A stretch of 47,819 bases of DNA from Phycisphaerae bacterium (GTDB lineage Bacteria; Planctomycetota; Phycisphaerae; Phycisphaerales; UBA1924): assembly GCA_030429485.1 (NCBI GenBank), contig JAUIFD010000006.1, positions 1 to 47,819 of the forward strand. Direction: 5' to 3'. The first letter of the stretch is position 1. Each line of letters starts with the position of its first letter. The position numbers and the translations under genes are program-made. Shown here piece by piece: positions 1 through 8,341 of the stretch. The notes under the pieces are model-generated. The model made no database searches, was not told the origin of the DNA, and was given only the letters and a program-made list of their open reading frames with translations.

Positions 1-2
1 AC

Positions 3-1367
3 TGGTGGCTGCTCGACAACGTCATCGTCGGGCTCGCGCCTCCCGCGCCCGACGCCGCCGGCAACCGACGCAAGTTCGACTACGACGCACCGGTCGAAGG
101 GCTCGTCAAGATCGACGACCACACCTTCGAGGTCGTCCTGACCAAGCCCGTGTACCGCTTCCTCTGGGTGCTCACGATGTTCCAGACCGCCGTCGTGCCA
201 CACGAGGCGGTCGACCGTTACGGGAAGGACTTCGCCTCGCACCCGGTCGGCACCGGACCGTTCATCCTCGAAGAGTGGGTCCCCAAGAGCCACATGTACG
301 TGCGGCGCAACCCGGGGTACCACGACGTGCGTTACCCCGCCGCCGACAACTGGAGCGAGGAAGACAAAGAGCTCGGGCTCGCCGACGCCGCGGGCGAGCG
401 CGTGCCGTTCGCCGATCGCATCGAGTTCACGTTCTACGTGGAGGATCAGCCGCTCTGGCTCGAGTTCCGCCAAGGCAAGCTCGGGTACATCCAGCTCCCG
501 TACCCGTACTTCTCGCAGGCGTTCACCGGCGGTCGTTCGAAGCGCCTCGAGCGTGAGCTGCGGAGCGAGGGCATCACCTACCGCGCGACCCCGCTGCTCG
601 ACATGATCTTCCGCGCGTTCAACATGGAAGACCCCGTCTGGGGCGGGTACACAGAGAAGAAGCGTGCGCTCCGCCGGGCGATCTCGCTCGCGGTCGATCT
701 GGATGAGTTCAACCAGGACTTCTACGAGGGGCTCTGCCTCCTGTACGACGGACCGATCCCACCCGGGCTCGACGGTCACCCCGAGAGCACGCGCATCCCC
801 GGGGCGCCCCGAGGCCCCGACCTCGCCGCCGCACGCGCTGCACTCGCCGAAGCAGGGCATCCCAACGGCGAGGGGCTCCCGGCGCTCCGCTTCTACACCT
901 CGCACGGCGGCACCAACGCCCAGCAGGTCGAGACGCTCCGCCGACAGCTCGCCGAGATCGGCATCACGCTCGATCCGCAACTCGTCGACTTCTCCCAGCT
1001 CATCGAGCTCACCAACAAGAAGCAGGCGCCCTTCTTCGGCTTCGCCTGGTCGTCGGACTACCCGGACGCGGAGAACAACCTCGCCCTCTTCTACGGGCCC
1101 AACGAGAGCCCCGGCTCCAACCACTGGAACTACAAGCGCGACGAGTACGACAAGATGTACGAGCGCGTCATCACCATGGAGCCCGGCCCGGAGCGCACCG
1201 CCATGTACGAAGCGATGCGTGACATGGTGGTCAAGGACGTGCCGATGATCGGCTCGCTCGCGCGAACACGCTACTACCTCGTCTCGCCCTGGCTCAAGAA
1301 CGCCAGGCCCACCGAACGCTACTACTCGTGGTACAAGTACCTCGACGCCGACGACTCGAAGCGCTAA
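3..1367 (+). CDS. ABC transporter solute-binding protein, family 5 (peptide/nickel type), 5' end missing
   Basis: The frame is open from base 3, so the N-terminus and signal peptide lie outside the window; about 454 residues remain. The segments EEWVPKSHMYVRRNPGYHDV and RRAISLAVDLDEFNQDFYEG are typical of the extracellular solute-binding family 5 (SBP_bac_5), which captures oligopeptides, nickel or sugars in the periplasm and delivers them to a membrane permease pair. The C-terminal part (YPDAENNLALFYGPN, then a helix with YEAMRDMVVKDVPMI) is also characteristic. Two permease genes follow, the first after only 21 bases, so this is the first visible gene of an Opp/Dpp-type operon. The substrate cannot be read from the sequence. 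The family call is firm. Confidence 0.9.
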   Translation, partial: WWLLDNVIVGLAPPAPDAAGNRRKFDYDAPVEGLVKIDDHTFEVVLTKPVYRFLWVLTMFQTAVVPHEAVDRYGKDFASHPVGTGPFILEEWVPKSHMYVRRNPGYHDVRYPAADNWSEEDKELGLADAAGERVPFADRIEFTFYVEDQPLWLEFRQGKLGYIQLPYPYFSQAFTGGRSKRLERELRSEGITYRATPLLDMIFRAFNMEDPVWGGYTEKKRALRRAISLAVDLDEFNQDFYEGLCLLYDGPIPPGLDGHPESTRIPGAPRGPDLAAARAALAEAGHPNGEGLPALRFYTSHGGTNAQQVETLRRQLAEIGITLDPQLVDFSQLIELTNKKQAPFFGFAWSSDYPDAENNLALFYGPNESPGSNHWNYKRDEYDKMYERVITMEPGPERTAMYEAMRDMVVKDVPMIGSLARTRYYLVSPWLKNARPTERYYSWYKYLDADDSKR

Positions 1368-1388
1368 TCGCCCGGAGCCCCGCCCGCC

Positions 1389-2393
1389 ATGTGGTCTTAC
1401 GTCGTACGGCGCACCCTCTACAACATCCCGATCTTCCTCGGGATCATTCTGGTCCTGATGCTCCTGCTCCGCGTCAACGACCCCGTCTACGCATTCCTCG
1501 GCAAGAACCCCACCGCCGAGCAGATCGAACTCAAACGCGCCGAGCTGGGCGTCGACCGCCCCTTCCTCGCGCAATACGCCGAGTTCCTGCTTCCCATCGA
1601 GTTCACCGACGACGGCGCCAAATGGTCGGGCTCCGTGTTCGGCTTTGCCGAGCGATCCTGGTACCGCGAGGCCCAGGTCGGCGACATCGTCAAGCCCTCC
1701 ATCATGCCGAGCCTCTCGATCACCGTGCCCGCGCTCGCGCTCTCGACCACGCTCGCGGTCTGTATCGGGCTCGTCTCGGCGGCCAACCGTGGGCGACTTC
1801 TCGATCGCGTCCTCGTCTTCCTCGCCGTCATCGGCATGAGCATCTCGTTCCTCGTCTTCATCATCTTCGGGCAGTACTTCGGCGCATACTGGCTCTCTGA
1901 GAAGCTCGGCGTCGAGCTCTTCGCGGTTCGCGGCTACGAGGGGCACGCCCCCGAGGTGTGGAACTTCCCCCTCAACTGGCCCAAGTACTGCCTGCTCCCC
2001 GTCCTCATCTCCGTCATCGTCACCCTCGGGTACGACACGCGCTTCTACCGCTCGGTGATCGTCGAGCAGTCCACGTCCGACTACATCCGCACCGCCCGGG
2101 CCAAGGGGTGCTCCGAGCGCCGCGTCATGCTCAAGCACCTGCTGCGCAACGCGATGATCCCCATCATCACGCGCGTCATGATCACGCTCCCCTTCGTCGT
2201 CGTCGGCTCGCTCCTGCTCGAGGTCTACTTCTCGATCCCCGGGCTCGGGCAGACCCTCTACACCCACGTCACCAACAAGGACTTCCCGGTCACGCAGACC
2301 ATCGTCGCGGTCCTCGCCATCCTCTTCATCGCCACCAACATCCTGACCGACGTGCTCTACGCGCTCGTCGATCCACGCGTGAGGCTCTCCTGA
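1389..2393 (+). CDS. ABC transporter permease, OppB/DppB family
   Basis: This 334-residue inner-membrane protein opens with the OppB-type first membrane segment (RTLYNIPIFLGIILVLMLLL). It carries the cytoplasmic EAA coupling loop that contacts the ATPase (IRTARAKGCSERRVMLKHLL). The segment between the first and second membrane helices includes the usual ELGVDRPFLAQYAEF stretch. It then adds a little extra sequence with Trp residues, a modest expansion over textbook OppB. The stop codon overlaps the ATG of the next permease (TGATG), indicating translational coupling. It should form the heterodimeric channel with that permease. No ATPase gene (OppD/OppF) follows before the convergent rml genes, so the ATPases must be encoded upstream or elsewhere. 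Confidence 0.92.
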   Translation: MWSYVVRRTLYNIPIFLGIILVLMLLLRVNDPVYAFLGKNPTAEQIELKRAELGVDRPFLAQYAEFLLPIEFTDDGAKWSGSVFGFAERSWYREAQVGDIVKPSIMPSLSITVPALALSTTLAVCIGLVSAANRGRLLDRVLVFLAVIGMSISFLVFIIFGQYFGAYWLSEKLGVELFAVRGYEGHAPEVWNFPLNWPKYCLLPVLISVIVTLGYDTRFYRSVIVEQSTSDYIRTARAKGCSERRVMLKHLLRNAMIPIITRVMITLPFVVVGSLLLEVYFSIPGLGQTLYTHVTNKDFPVTQTIVAVLAILFIATNILTDVLYALVDPRVRLS

Positions 2394-3760
2394 TGGCGCG
2401 AAAGCACGCGACAACCACGCCCGACAACTCGCCCACCGATCTGCTCGCCGCGCGCGCCGGCGCCGCACGACCCCAGGGCTTCTTCGACCTCCCGGGCGTG
2501 CGCAAGTTCATCCGCAATCGACCGGCCGTCTTCGCCCTCGCCGTCATCACCGTCTTCTTCGCGACCGCCCTCGCGGTCATGATCCCGCCCGGCCTCATCC
2601 CGTTCGACGACGTCACCGAGCGCGTCGGCCCGGGCAAGCTCCCCGGGTTCGGGATCCAGGCTCCACAGAGCACCCGCCTCGACCACGCCGAGCGCCTGCT
2701 CGGCGAAGTCGAGAAAGCCCTCGACGCCTCCAACCCGGAAGAGGCGCTCTCCCGCCTCGGCTTCGCGGAGCGCGAGGTCTTCTCGACCGATCCGGACATC
2801 GTCGGCGAGCACCTCGACGACGCCTACGCCATCTTCGACGAACTCGACGAACTGCTCATCGAGCAGGACGACGCGATCATCGCCCTCGACGATGAACTCG
2901 ACGCCGACGAGCCCGACCAGGCCACGATCGACGACCTCCGCGCCCAAGCCGCAGCCCTCGATCAGCCCATCGCCGACAAGCTCGGCGCGCTCGAAGCCGC
3001 CGTCGCCGAGATCATCCCCGTCCCCGACTCGCCCGCCTACAAGCTCCGTCTCCTGCTCGGCACCGACGCGCAGGGGCGGTCGATCTTCCTCCGCGCCGTC
3101 TACGCCGTGAAGACCGCCGTACAGATCGGCTTTGTCACCGCCGTCCTCGCGGTCCTGATCGGCGGCGTGCTCGGCGCCGCCGCGGGCTACTTCGGCGGGT
3201 GGATCGATCACTGCGTCGTCTGGCTCTACTCCACCGTTTCCGCGATCCCCTACCTTGTGTGGCTCATCGTCATCGCGTACGTCGTGCGCGAGGCGCCATA
3301 CCGGGTGCCCGTCATCGACAAGCCCATCGGGCAGACGCTCATCCCCGTCTACATCGCCTTCGTCATGACCTTCTGGGTCGGGCCCTGCCGCGTGCTGCGT
3401 GGCGAAGCCATGAAGATCAAGGGGCTCGACTACGTCCAGTCCGCCACCGCCGTCGGCGCCGGCCCCGTGCGCATCCTGATGTGCCACGTGCTCCCTAACA
3501 CGCTCTACCTGCTCTTCATCAACTTCTCACTGCTCTTCGTCGGCGCCATCAAGGCCGAGGTCATCCTGAGCTTTCTCGGCCTCGGCGTGCAGGGCCAGCC
3601 AAGCTGGGGCGTCATGATCCGCGACTCCAAGGACGAGGTCATCACCGCCTTCTTCTGGCAGATCGGCGCCGCGACCGCCTTCATGTTCGTCCTCGTCCTC
3701 GCCTTCAACATCCTCTCCGACGCGCTCCAGGACGCTTTCGATCCCAAGCACGTGGGGTAA
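2393..3760 (+). CDS. ABC transporter permease, OppC/DppC family, with large acidic insert
   Basis: I start this protein at the ATG that overlaps the preceding stop, giving 455 residues; usual OppC proteins have about 300. The N-terminal cytoplasmic leader and first membrane helix (about residues 44-66) are normal, and the OppC signature LLGTDAQGRSIFLRAVY appears at about 221-238. The EAA loop is KIKGLDYVQSATAVGAGPV, and the C-terminus DALQDAFDPKHVG is typical. Between helix 1 and the signature lies an extra stretch of about 130 residues (about 85-215). It is very rich in Asp, Glu, Ala and Leu, and looks helical or coiled-coil. By topology it would face the periplasm, on the side of the binding protein. 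The family call is secure; the role of the insert is unknown. Confidence 0.9.
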   Translation: MARKHATTTPDNSPTDLLAARAGAARPQGFFDLPGVRKFIRNRPAVFALAVITVFFATALAVMIPPGLIPFDDVTERVGPGKLPGFGIQAPQSTRLDHAERLLGEVEKALDASNPEEALSRLGFAEREVFSTDPDIVGEHLDDAYAIFDELDELLIEQDDAIIALDDELDADEPDQATIDDLRAQAAALDQPIADKLGALEAAVAEIIPVPDSPAYKLRLLLGTDAQGRSIFLRAVYAVKTAVQIGFVTAVLAVLIGGVLGAAAGYFGGWIDHCVVWLYSTVSAIPYLVWLIVIAYVVREAPYRVPVIDKPIGQTLIPVYIAFVMTFWVGPCRVLRGEAMKIKGLDYVQSATAVGAGPVRILMCHVLPNTLYLLFINFSLLFVGAIKAEVILSFLGLGVQGQPSWGVMIRDSKDEVITAFFWQIGAATAFMFVLVLAFNILSDALQDAFDPKHVG

Positions 3761-3776
3761 AGACGCGTGGGTGCTC

Positions 3777-3793
3777 CGCCGCCTGGGGCGGCG
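3777..3793. terminator. Hairpin between convergent permease and rmlB genes
   Basis: A perfect 7-bp inverted repeat (CGCCGCC / GGCGGCG) with a three-base loop lies 17 bases after the permease stop and before the convergent rmlB stop. There is no T-run on either side, so it is only a candidate bidirectional terminator. Confidence 0.4.
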
Positions 3794-3847
3794 CGACCGC
3801 CTTCTTCAATCGGGCGCTGTCATCATGCCGGCTCCCGCTGCGAGACC

Positions 3848-4864
3848 TCACCGCTCACCGTACTGCCTCTCGTAATATGCCCGATACGCCCCCGAGCGCA
3901 CACGCTCCACCCATCCCGCGTGCTCGCGATACCACGCGACCGTGTGCTCGAGGGCCGAGGGCCACGCCGAGCGCGTCGCCTCCCACCCCAGTTCCTCGCG
4001 GATCTTGCGCGCATCCAGCGCATACCGCAGGTCGTGCCCCGGGCGGTCGGCGACGCGCTCGATCATCTCCTCGCCCTTCCCGACGATCGCGAGCAGCGCC
4101 CGCGTCAGTTCCAGGTTCGAGCGCTCGTTGTCCGCCCCGATGTTGTACACCTCGCCCGCGCGCCCGCCCTCAAGCACAGCCGCCAGCGCCTCGCAGTGAT
4201 CCTCCACGTGGATCCAGTCGCGCACGTTCCGGCCGTCGCCATAGAGCGGCACGCGTTGCCCGCCGAGCAGGTTGCACGTGAACAGCGGGATCACCTTCTC
4301 CGGAAACTGATACGCCCCGAAGTTGTTCGAGCACCGCGTGACGATCACGTCCTGCCCGTGCGTGCGGTGCGCCGCCAGCGCCATCAGATCGCTCGCCGCC
4401 TTGCTCGCGGCATACGGGCTCGTCGGCGCAAGAGGTGAACGCTCCGTAAACCGCTCCTCCGCGCGCTCAAGCGGGAGCGAGCCGTACACCTCGTCGGTGC
4501 TCACGTGCACAAACCGCCTCACCCCGGCCCGCCGTGCGGCGTCCAGCATCACCTGCGTGCCGACCACGTTCGTGCGCACGAAAGGTGCTGAGTCCATGAT
4601 CGAGCGATCGACATGACTCTCGGCCGCAAAGTGCACAACCGCGACGCACCCTTCCACAGCCCGTGCCGCAGCCTCTGCATCGCACACGTCCGCGCGCACA
4701 AACTCGTACCGCGGATCGCCCTCGACATCGCGCAGGTTCTCGAGATTGCCCGCATAGGTCAGGGCGTCGTAGTTGACGATGCGCCAATCCGCGCGCACAC
4801 CCAGCACAAACCGCACGAAGTTGGAACCGATGAACCCCGCCCCGCCGGTGACGAGCACCCGCAT
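3848..4864 (-). CDS. rmlB: dTDP-glucose 4,6-dehydratase
   Basis: This protein (338 residues from the ATG) is an extended short-chain dehydrogenase that converts dTDP-glucose to dTDP-4-keto-6-deoxyglucose in the cytoplasm, the second step of dTDP-L-rhamnose synthesis. The N-terminal NAD-binding motif is VTGGAGFIGSNFVRFV. The catalytic motifs are STDEVYGS (Thr-Asp-Glu) and YAASKAASD (Tyr and Lys). Family segments RCSNNFGAYQFPEKVIPL and GRNVRDWIHVEDHCEAL are present. The ATG overlaps the TGA of rmlD by one base; an in-frame TTG one codon earlier is the only nearby alternative. rmlA and rmlC are not in the window. Confidence 0.96.
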   Translation of the reverse strand: MRVLVTGGAGFIGSNFVRFVLGVRADWRIVNYDALTYAGNLENLRDVEGDPRYEFVRADVCDAEAAARAVEGCVAVVHFAAESHVDRSIMDSAPFVRTNVVGTQVMLDAARRAGVRRFVHVSTDEVYGSLPLERAEERFTERSPLAPTSPYAASKAASDLMALAAHRTHGQDVIVTRCSNNFGAYQFPEKVIPLFTCNLLGGQRVPLYGDGRNVRDWIHVEDHCEALAAVLEGGRAGEVYNIGADNERSNLELTRALLAIVGKGEEMIERVADRPGHDLRYALDARKIREELGWEATRSAWPSALEHTVAWYREHAGWVERVRSGAYRAYYERQYGER

Positions 4865-5742
4865 CAAACGCGCTCCCGATCCGCCGCGAGCTGATCGACC
4901 ACCTCGCCGACGCTCGTACGCCAGGGGCGCATCGCTCCGAGCAGCCGCTCGGTCTTGCTCAGGTCGAGCACCGAGTACGCGGGGCGCGCCGCCGCGCGCC
5001 GATGTTCATCCGACCCACACTCCTCCACCCGGCAACCCGCCCCCGCACGGCGAACAACCTCGCACGCGAGCTCATACCACGAGCACTCCCCGCCGTCGGC
5101 CACGTGCCAAATGCCCGGCTCGCCGCGCTCCGCCAACGCCATCGACACCCGCGCCACCTGCTCCGCCGAGCTCGGACGCCCGCGCTGGTCCCCAACCACC
5201 CGCAGCGACTCGCGCTCCTCCGCGAGCCCCGCGATCGTGCGCACGAAGTTCCGTCCCCACGGCGCGTACATCCAGCTGGCACGCACCACCCACGCCCGCG
5301 CGCCCGAGTCCAGCACCGCCCGCTCGCCCGCCGCCTTGCTCCGCCCGTACGCGTTGATCGGGCGCACGTCGTCGTCCACCGCGTACGCCTTGATGCGACC
5401 CCCGTCGAACACGTAGTCCGTGGAGTAGTGCAGGAGCGAAGCGCCCGACTGCGCACACACCCGCGCCAGCTCGCCAGGGCCGTGGGCGTTCACCGCCATC
5501 GCCTCGTCCTCGGCGTGCTCGGCGCCGTCCACGTCCGTCCAACCCGCACAGTTCACGACCAGGGTCTCGGCGTCCAGCGTGCTCCCAAGCCCGGCGAGCG
5601 TCGCGGGATCGGCGAGGTCCACCTCGGGCAGCAGGCACTCGCGGGTCGGCAGCCCCCTGGCGGCGAGCTGGCCTACCCACGCCCGGCCGAGCATCCCGTC
5701 GGCACCCAACACCACCGCTCGCTCGAACTCCGGTCGCCTCAC
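4864..5742 (-). CDS. rmlD: dTDP-4-dehydrorhamnose reductase
   Basis: This 292-residue short-chain reductase performs the last step of dTDP-L-rhamnose synthesis. It shows the nucleotide-binding GADGMLGRAWV near the N-terminus, NCAGWTDVDGAEH, YSTDYVFDGG, and the catalytic YGRSKAAGE with Tyr and Lys. DQRGRPSSAEQVARV and GIWHVADGGECSWYE are further RmlD hallmarks. It starts with GTG and has no Shine-Dalgarno sequence; TAGGAT lies exactly six bases upstream, which suggests a leaderless transcript. It is translationally coupled to rmlB. Rhamnose may serve surface polysaccharide or flagellin glycosylation, but the sequence does not show which. Confidence 0.94.
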   Translation of the reverse strand: MRRPEFERAVVLGADGMLGRAWVGQLAARGLPTRECLLPEVDLADPATLAGLGSTLDAETLVVNCAGWTDVDGAEHAEDEAMAVNAHGPGELARVCAQSGASLLHYSTDYVFDGGRIKAYAVDDDVRPINAYGRSKAAGERAVLDSGARAWVVRASWMYAPWGRNFVRTIAGLAEERESLRVVGDQRGRPSSAEQVARVSMALAERGEPGIWHVADGGECSWYELACEVVRRAGAGCRVEECGSDEHRRAAARPAYSVLDLSKTERLLGAMRPWRTSVGEVVDQLAADRERV

Positions 5743-5748
5743 GCCCCG

Positions 5749-5754
5749 ATCCTA
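5749..5754 (-). promoter_or_regulatory. Candidate -10 box, leaderless rmlD
   Basis: TAGGAT on the minus strand is followed by six bases and then the GTG of rmlD, with no ribosome-binding site between. Initiation would fall at or next to the start codon. No clear -35 hexamer is seen. Confidence 0.45.
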
Positions 5755-5810
5755 CCGCCCCCCGCGCACTCGCGCTTCACACCAACGCTCGCCCGATCGA
5801 TACACCCCGC

Positions 5811-6068
5811 ATGATCGCGCTCTCCCGCCTCAACGGCGATCCCTTCGTGCTCAACGCGGAGATCATCCGCACCGTCGAGCAGCACGGCGACACGGTCGTC
5901 ACGCTGGTCTCGGGCGAACGCCTGCTCGTCCGAGAACCGCTCCGCGAGGTCGTGCGCCTCGTCATCGAGTACGGACGCACGCTCCGCCGCCCGCTCGCGC
6001 CCTGCTTTGACGCGCCGAGTGCCGACCAGGCCGAAGTGGGGCCCGCGGATCACCGATCAACCGCCTAG
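5811..6068 (+). CDS. flbD: FlbD family flagellar protein
   Basis: This small protein of 85 residues begins MIALSRLNGDPFVLNAEIIR and continues TVEQHGDTVVTLVSGERLLV, the defining sequence of the FlbD family. That family is short, soluble, and found next to motA in flagellar operons of spirochaetes, Firmicutes and planctomycetes. The function is not well defined; it is unrelated to the Caulobacter sigma-54 activator that bears the same name. It is the first gene of the flagellar operon here and lies 38 bases before motA. The last 25 residues after the conserved core (from about FDAPSADQAE) look unstructured. Confidence 0.85.
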   Translation: MIALSRLNGDPFVLNAEIIRTVEQHGDTVVTLVSGERLLVREPLREVVRLVIEYGRTLRRPLAPCFDAPSADQAEVGPADHRSTA

Positions 6069-6071
6069 GCG

Positions 6072-6086
6072 CGCCCGCGTCGGGCG
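6072..6086 (+). terminator. Short hairpin between flbD and motA
   Basis: CGCCCG-CGT-CGGGCG is a perfect 6-bp stem followed by TTTG. It lies in the 38-base gap and just before the GGGGAG ribosome-binding site of motA. It could be an attenuator or an mRNA-processing stem; the T-run is too short for a confident terminator. Confidence 0.35.
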
Positions 6087-6106
6087 TTTGCTGCGGGGAG
6101 ATCAGG

Positions 6107-6892
6107 GTGGACATCGGAACGATCATCGGGCTGGTCGTGGCGATGATGGCGATCGTCCTGGGCATTGTGCTCGGCGGTGGCTCCGTCGGCGCGCTCTTGG
6201 ACACCACTTCCGTGCTCGTGGTCCTCACCGGCACGCTCGGCGCCACCATCATCGCGTTCCCGCTGGCGACGCTCACCAAGATCCACACCATCATCCTCAA
6301 GAGCATCTTCGGCTCCGCTCCCGACCCGGCCGCCACCATCAAAGACATCGTCCGCTTCGCCGAGATCGCTCGCCGCGAGGGCATCCTCTCGCTCGAGAAC
6401 CACATCCACGACATGAACGACCCGTTCATCATCAACGGCATCCGCATGGCGATCGACGGCACGGACCCCGAGCTCATCAAGGAGATCCTCGACACCGAGC
6501 TCGAGGCTCTCATGGAGCGCCACGAGCGCGGCAAGGGCGTGCTCGACGCCGTCGCCAAGTACGCGCCGGCCTACGGCATGATCGGCACCCTCCTCGGCCT
6601 GATCTTCATGCTCCAGAACATGGACGATCCCGCCGCGATCGGCCCGGGCATGGCCGTCGCGCTCATCACGACGCTCTACGGAGCCCTCGTCGCCAACATC
6701 GCCGCCGGACCCATCGGCGACAAGCTCGCCGCGAAGAGCGCCGAAGAAGTGCTCATCAAGTCGATGGTGGTCGCGGGCGTGATGTCGATCCAGTCCGGCG
6801 ACAACCCGCGCGTCGTCGAGAGCAAGCTGCTCACCTACCTGCCGCCCAACAAGCGTGCCGCGTTCGAGGCCGAGTCCGGCAAGGCCGCCTAG
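6107..6892 (+). CDS. motA: Flagellar motor stator protein MotA
   Basis: This 261-residue inner-membrane protein forms the ion-conducting stator with MotB and transmits torque to the rotor. It opens with a membrane helix (IGTIIGLVVAMMAIVLG-like) and a second helix (SVLVVLTGTLGATIIAFPLA). A large cytoplasmic loop contains charged helices (ARREGILSLENHIHD, LMERHERGKGVLDAV). The last two helices follow at APAYGMIGTLLGLIFMLQNM and MAVALITTLYGALVANIAAG. The C-terminal VVESKLLTYLPP matches the family. The GTG start is supported by GGGGAG six bases upstream. The motB ATG follows the stop after eight bases. Whether the stator uses protons or sodium cannot be decided here. Confidence 0.96.
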   Translation: MDIGTIIGLVVAMMAIVLGIVLGGGSVGALLDTTSVLVVLTGTLGATIIAFPLATLTKIHTIILKSIFGSAPDPAATIKDIVRFAEIARREGILSLENHIHDMNDPFIINGIRMAIDGTDPELIKEILDTELEALMERHERGKGVLDAVAKYAPAYGMIGTLLGLIFMLQNMDDPAAIGPGMAVALITTLYGALVANIAAGPIGDKLAAKSAEEVLIKSMVVAGVMSIQSGDNPRVVESKLLTYLPPNKRAAFEAESGKAA

Positions 6893-6900
6893 GAGCGACG

Positions 6901-7653
6901 ATGCCGAAGCGCCCGCCCAAGAAGTCCGCCGACATCCCCGAGTGGGTCGTCACCTATGGCGACCTCATGTCGCTCCTCCTCTGCTTCTTCATCCTGCTCG
7001 CCGCGTTCTCCGAACTCAAGCAGCCCAAGGAGTATCAGAAGGTCATCGACTCCATCCGGGAAGCGCTCGGGGTGGACGGCGGCGAGGGCATCATGGACCT
7101 CGACGACATGCTCAAGAACGTGCCGCTCGATCCCCAGACGTACCTCAAGCCCCAGCTCGACCCGAACGTCAATCAAGCTGTGGACGACGACGACAACGTG
7201 GATGGACGCGCCAAGAACGTCAGCGTCCTGCACGACGCGCAGCGGTGGACGCCCGGTGGCGCGCTCTTCTTCACGCCCGGCTCCACAGAGCTCACGCCGC
7301 AGTCCAAGCACACCCTCGACACCCAGATCATCCCGCGGGTCAAGGACATCCGCTTCAAGGTGCTCGTCCGCGGGCACGCCTACGGCGTCACCGACATCAC
7401 AACGAACCTGGACCTCGAGGACATGAGCTACAAGCGCGCCAGCGCCGTGCGCAACTACCTCATCGATCAAGGCGAGGTCAACCCGCTCAACCTGACCATC
7501 GTCGCCTGCGGCAGCACCGAGCCCATGGTGGTTCCCGCGCGACCCACCGACAACGCGGACGTCAATCGACGCGTCGAGGTGTACGTCAGCGACGTCACCA
7601 TCGACCAGACGCACCCCGATCCCGACGGCACCGGACGAGGACGAGAGGACTGA
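6901..7653 (+). CDS. motB: Flagellar motor stator protein MotB (OmpA-like C-terminus)
   Basis: This 250-residue protein has a short positively charged leader and a single membrane helix containing the stator Asp (YGDLMSLLLCFFILL, Asp21), the ion-binding residue of the MotB family. After a plug/linker region comes a C-terminal OmpA/MotB peptidoglycan-binding domain (FFTPGSTELTPQSKHTLD, VRGHAYG, SYKRASAVRNYLIDQG, RRVEVYVSD), which anchors the stator to the cell wall. The ATG lies directly downstream of motA with GGAG before it. The linker contains an acidic stretch (VDDDDNVDG). The fliL ATG begins two bases after the stop. Confidence 0.95.
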   Translation: MPKRPPKKSADIPEWVVTYGDLMSLLLCFFILLAAFSELKQPKEYQKVIDSIREALGVDGGEGIMDLDDMLKNVPLDPQTYLKPQLDPNVNQAVDDDDNVDGRAKNVSVLHDAQRWTPGGALFFTPGSTELTPQSKHTLDTQIIPRVKDIRFKVLVRGHAYGVTDITTNLDLEDMSYKRASAVRNYLIDQGEVNPLNLTIVACGSTEPMVVPARPTDNADVNRRVEVYVSDVTIDQTHPDPDGTGRGRED

Positions 7654-7655
7654 CC

Positions 7656-8174
7656 ATGCCCGATGAGAAAGCCAAGGGCGAAGAGACCCAGGCCGAGGCG
7701 AAGCCCTCCAAGAAGGGGCTCATCATCGTTGCCGCCATCATGCTCCTGGAGGGCGCGGGCGTCGCCGGTATCGTGATGGTCCTGCGCGGCGGCGCCTCGC
7801 CGGCCGTCGCAGAGATCGAGGGCGCCGAACTCGCAGCAGAAGAGAAGCTGGTCGAGATCTCCCTGGTTGAGGACAAGTTCCAGAACCTGCAGACCGGCAA
7901 GACCTGGGTCTGGGAGTGCGAGATCGTGCTCCAGGTCCGCAAGAAGAACGAGCAGTGGGTGACCGCCGAACTCGAGGCTCGAAAGGCCGAGATCACCGAG
8001 GGCGTCGCCCTCATCTTCAGGCGCGCCCAGCACGTCCATCTCACCGAGCCCGGGCTCGAGACGCTCAACCGCCAGCTCACCGTCTACGCCCACGAGGTCT
8101 TCGGCGACGCCCCCGACGGCACGCCCCGCGTCGAGCGCGTGATCATCCCCAAGTGCCGCGGCTTCCGGTCATAG
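7656..8174 (+). CDS. fliL: Flagellar basal body-associated protein FliL
   Basis: This 172-residue protein has a charged N-terminal tail, one membrane helix (GLIIVAAIMLLEGAGVAGIV) and a periplasmic domain ending in ERVIIPKCRGFRS. Size, topology, and position after motB fit FliL, which associates with the stators around the motor. The periplasmic part includes WECEIVLQVRKKNEQW, where FliL has its strand-helix domain. FliL sequences are weakly conserved, so the call rests on topology and context as much as on sequence. A 167-base gap with two hairpins separates it from fliN. Confidence 0.82.
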   Translation: MPDEKAKGEETQAEAKPSKKGLIIVAAIMLLEGAGVAGIVMVLRGGASPAVAEIEGAELAAEEKLVEISLVEDKFQNLQTGKTWVWECEIVLQVRKKNEQWVTAELEARKAEITEGVALIFRRAQHVHLTEPGLETLNRQLTVYAHEVFGDAPDGTPRVERVIIPKCRGFRS

Positions 8175-8228
8175 CCCGACCGCCCGCGACCGACCCAGCC
8201 CCGGAAATCCACGAAACCACACGCGGAC

Positions 8229-8257
8229 GTGCGCGTCTTGCGCGCTCGAACGCGCAC
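8229..8257 (+). promoter_or_regulatory. First of two tandem hairpins between fliL and fliN
   Basis: GTGCGCG and CGCGCAC form a perfect 7-bp stem around a 15-base loop in the largest gap inside the flagellar operon. The adjacent downstream hairpin makes this a candidate attenuator or mRNA-stability element. There is no T-run. Confidence 0.4.
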
Positions 8258-8267
8258 CTGTGGCCTG

Positions 8268-8290
8268 CGAGCGCACATCCTGTGCGCTCG
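8268..8290 (+). promoter_or_regulatory. Second tandem hairpin between fliL and fliN
   Basis: CGAGCGCAC and GTGCGCTCG form a perfect 9-bp stem around the five-base loop ATCCT, ending 51 bases before the fliN ATG. It is not followed by T residues, so processing, stabilisation or attenuation is more likely than simple termination. Confidence 0.45.
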
Positions 8291-8341
8291 TAGGGCGTCG
8301 CTGTCCGATGCCGCCGGGGACAACTTCGGAGGACCGAGACC

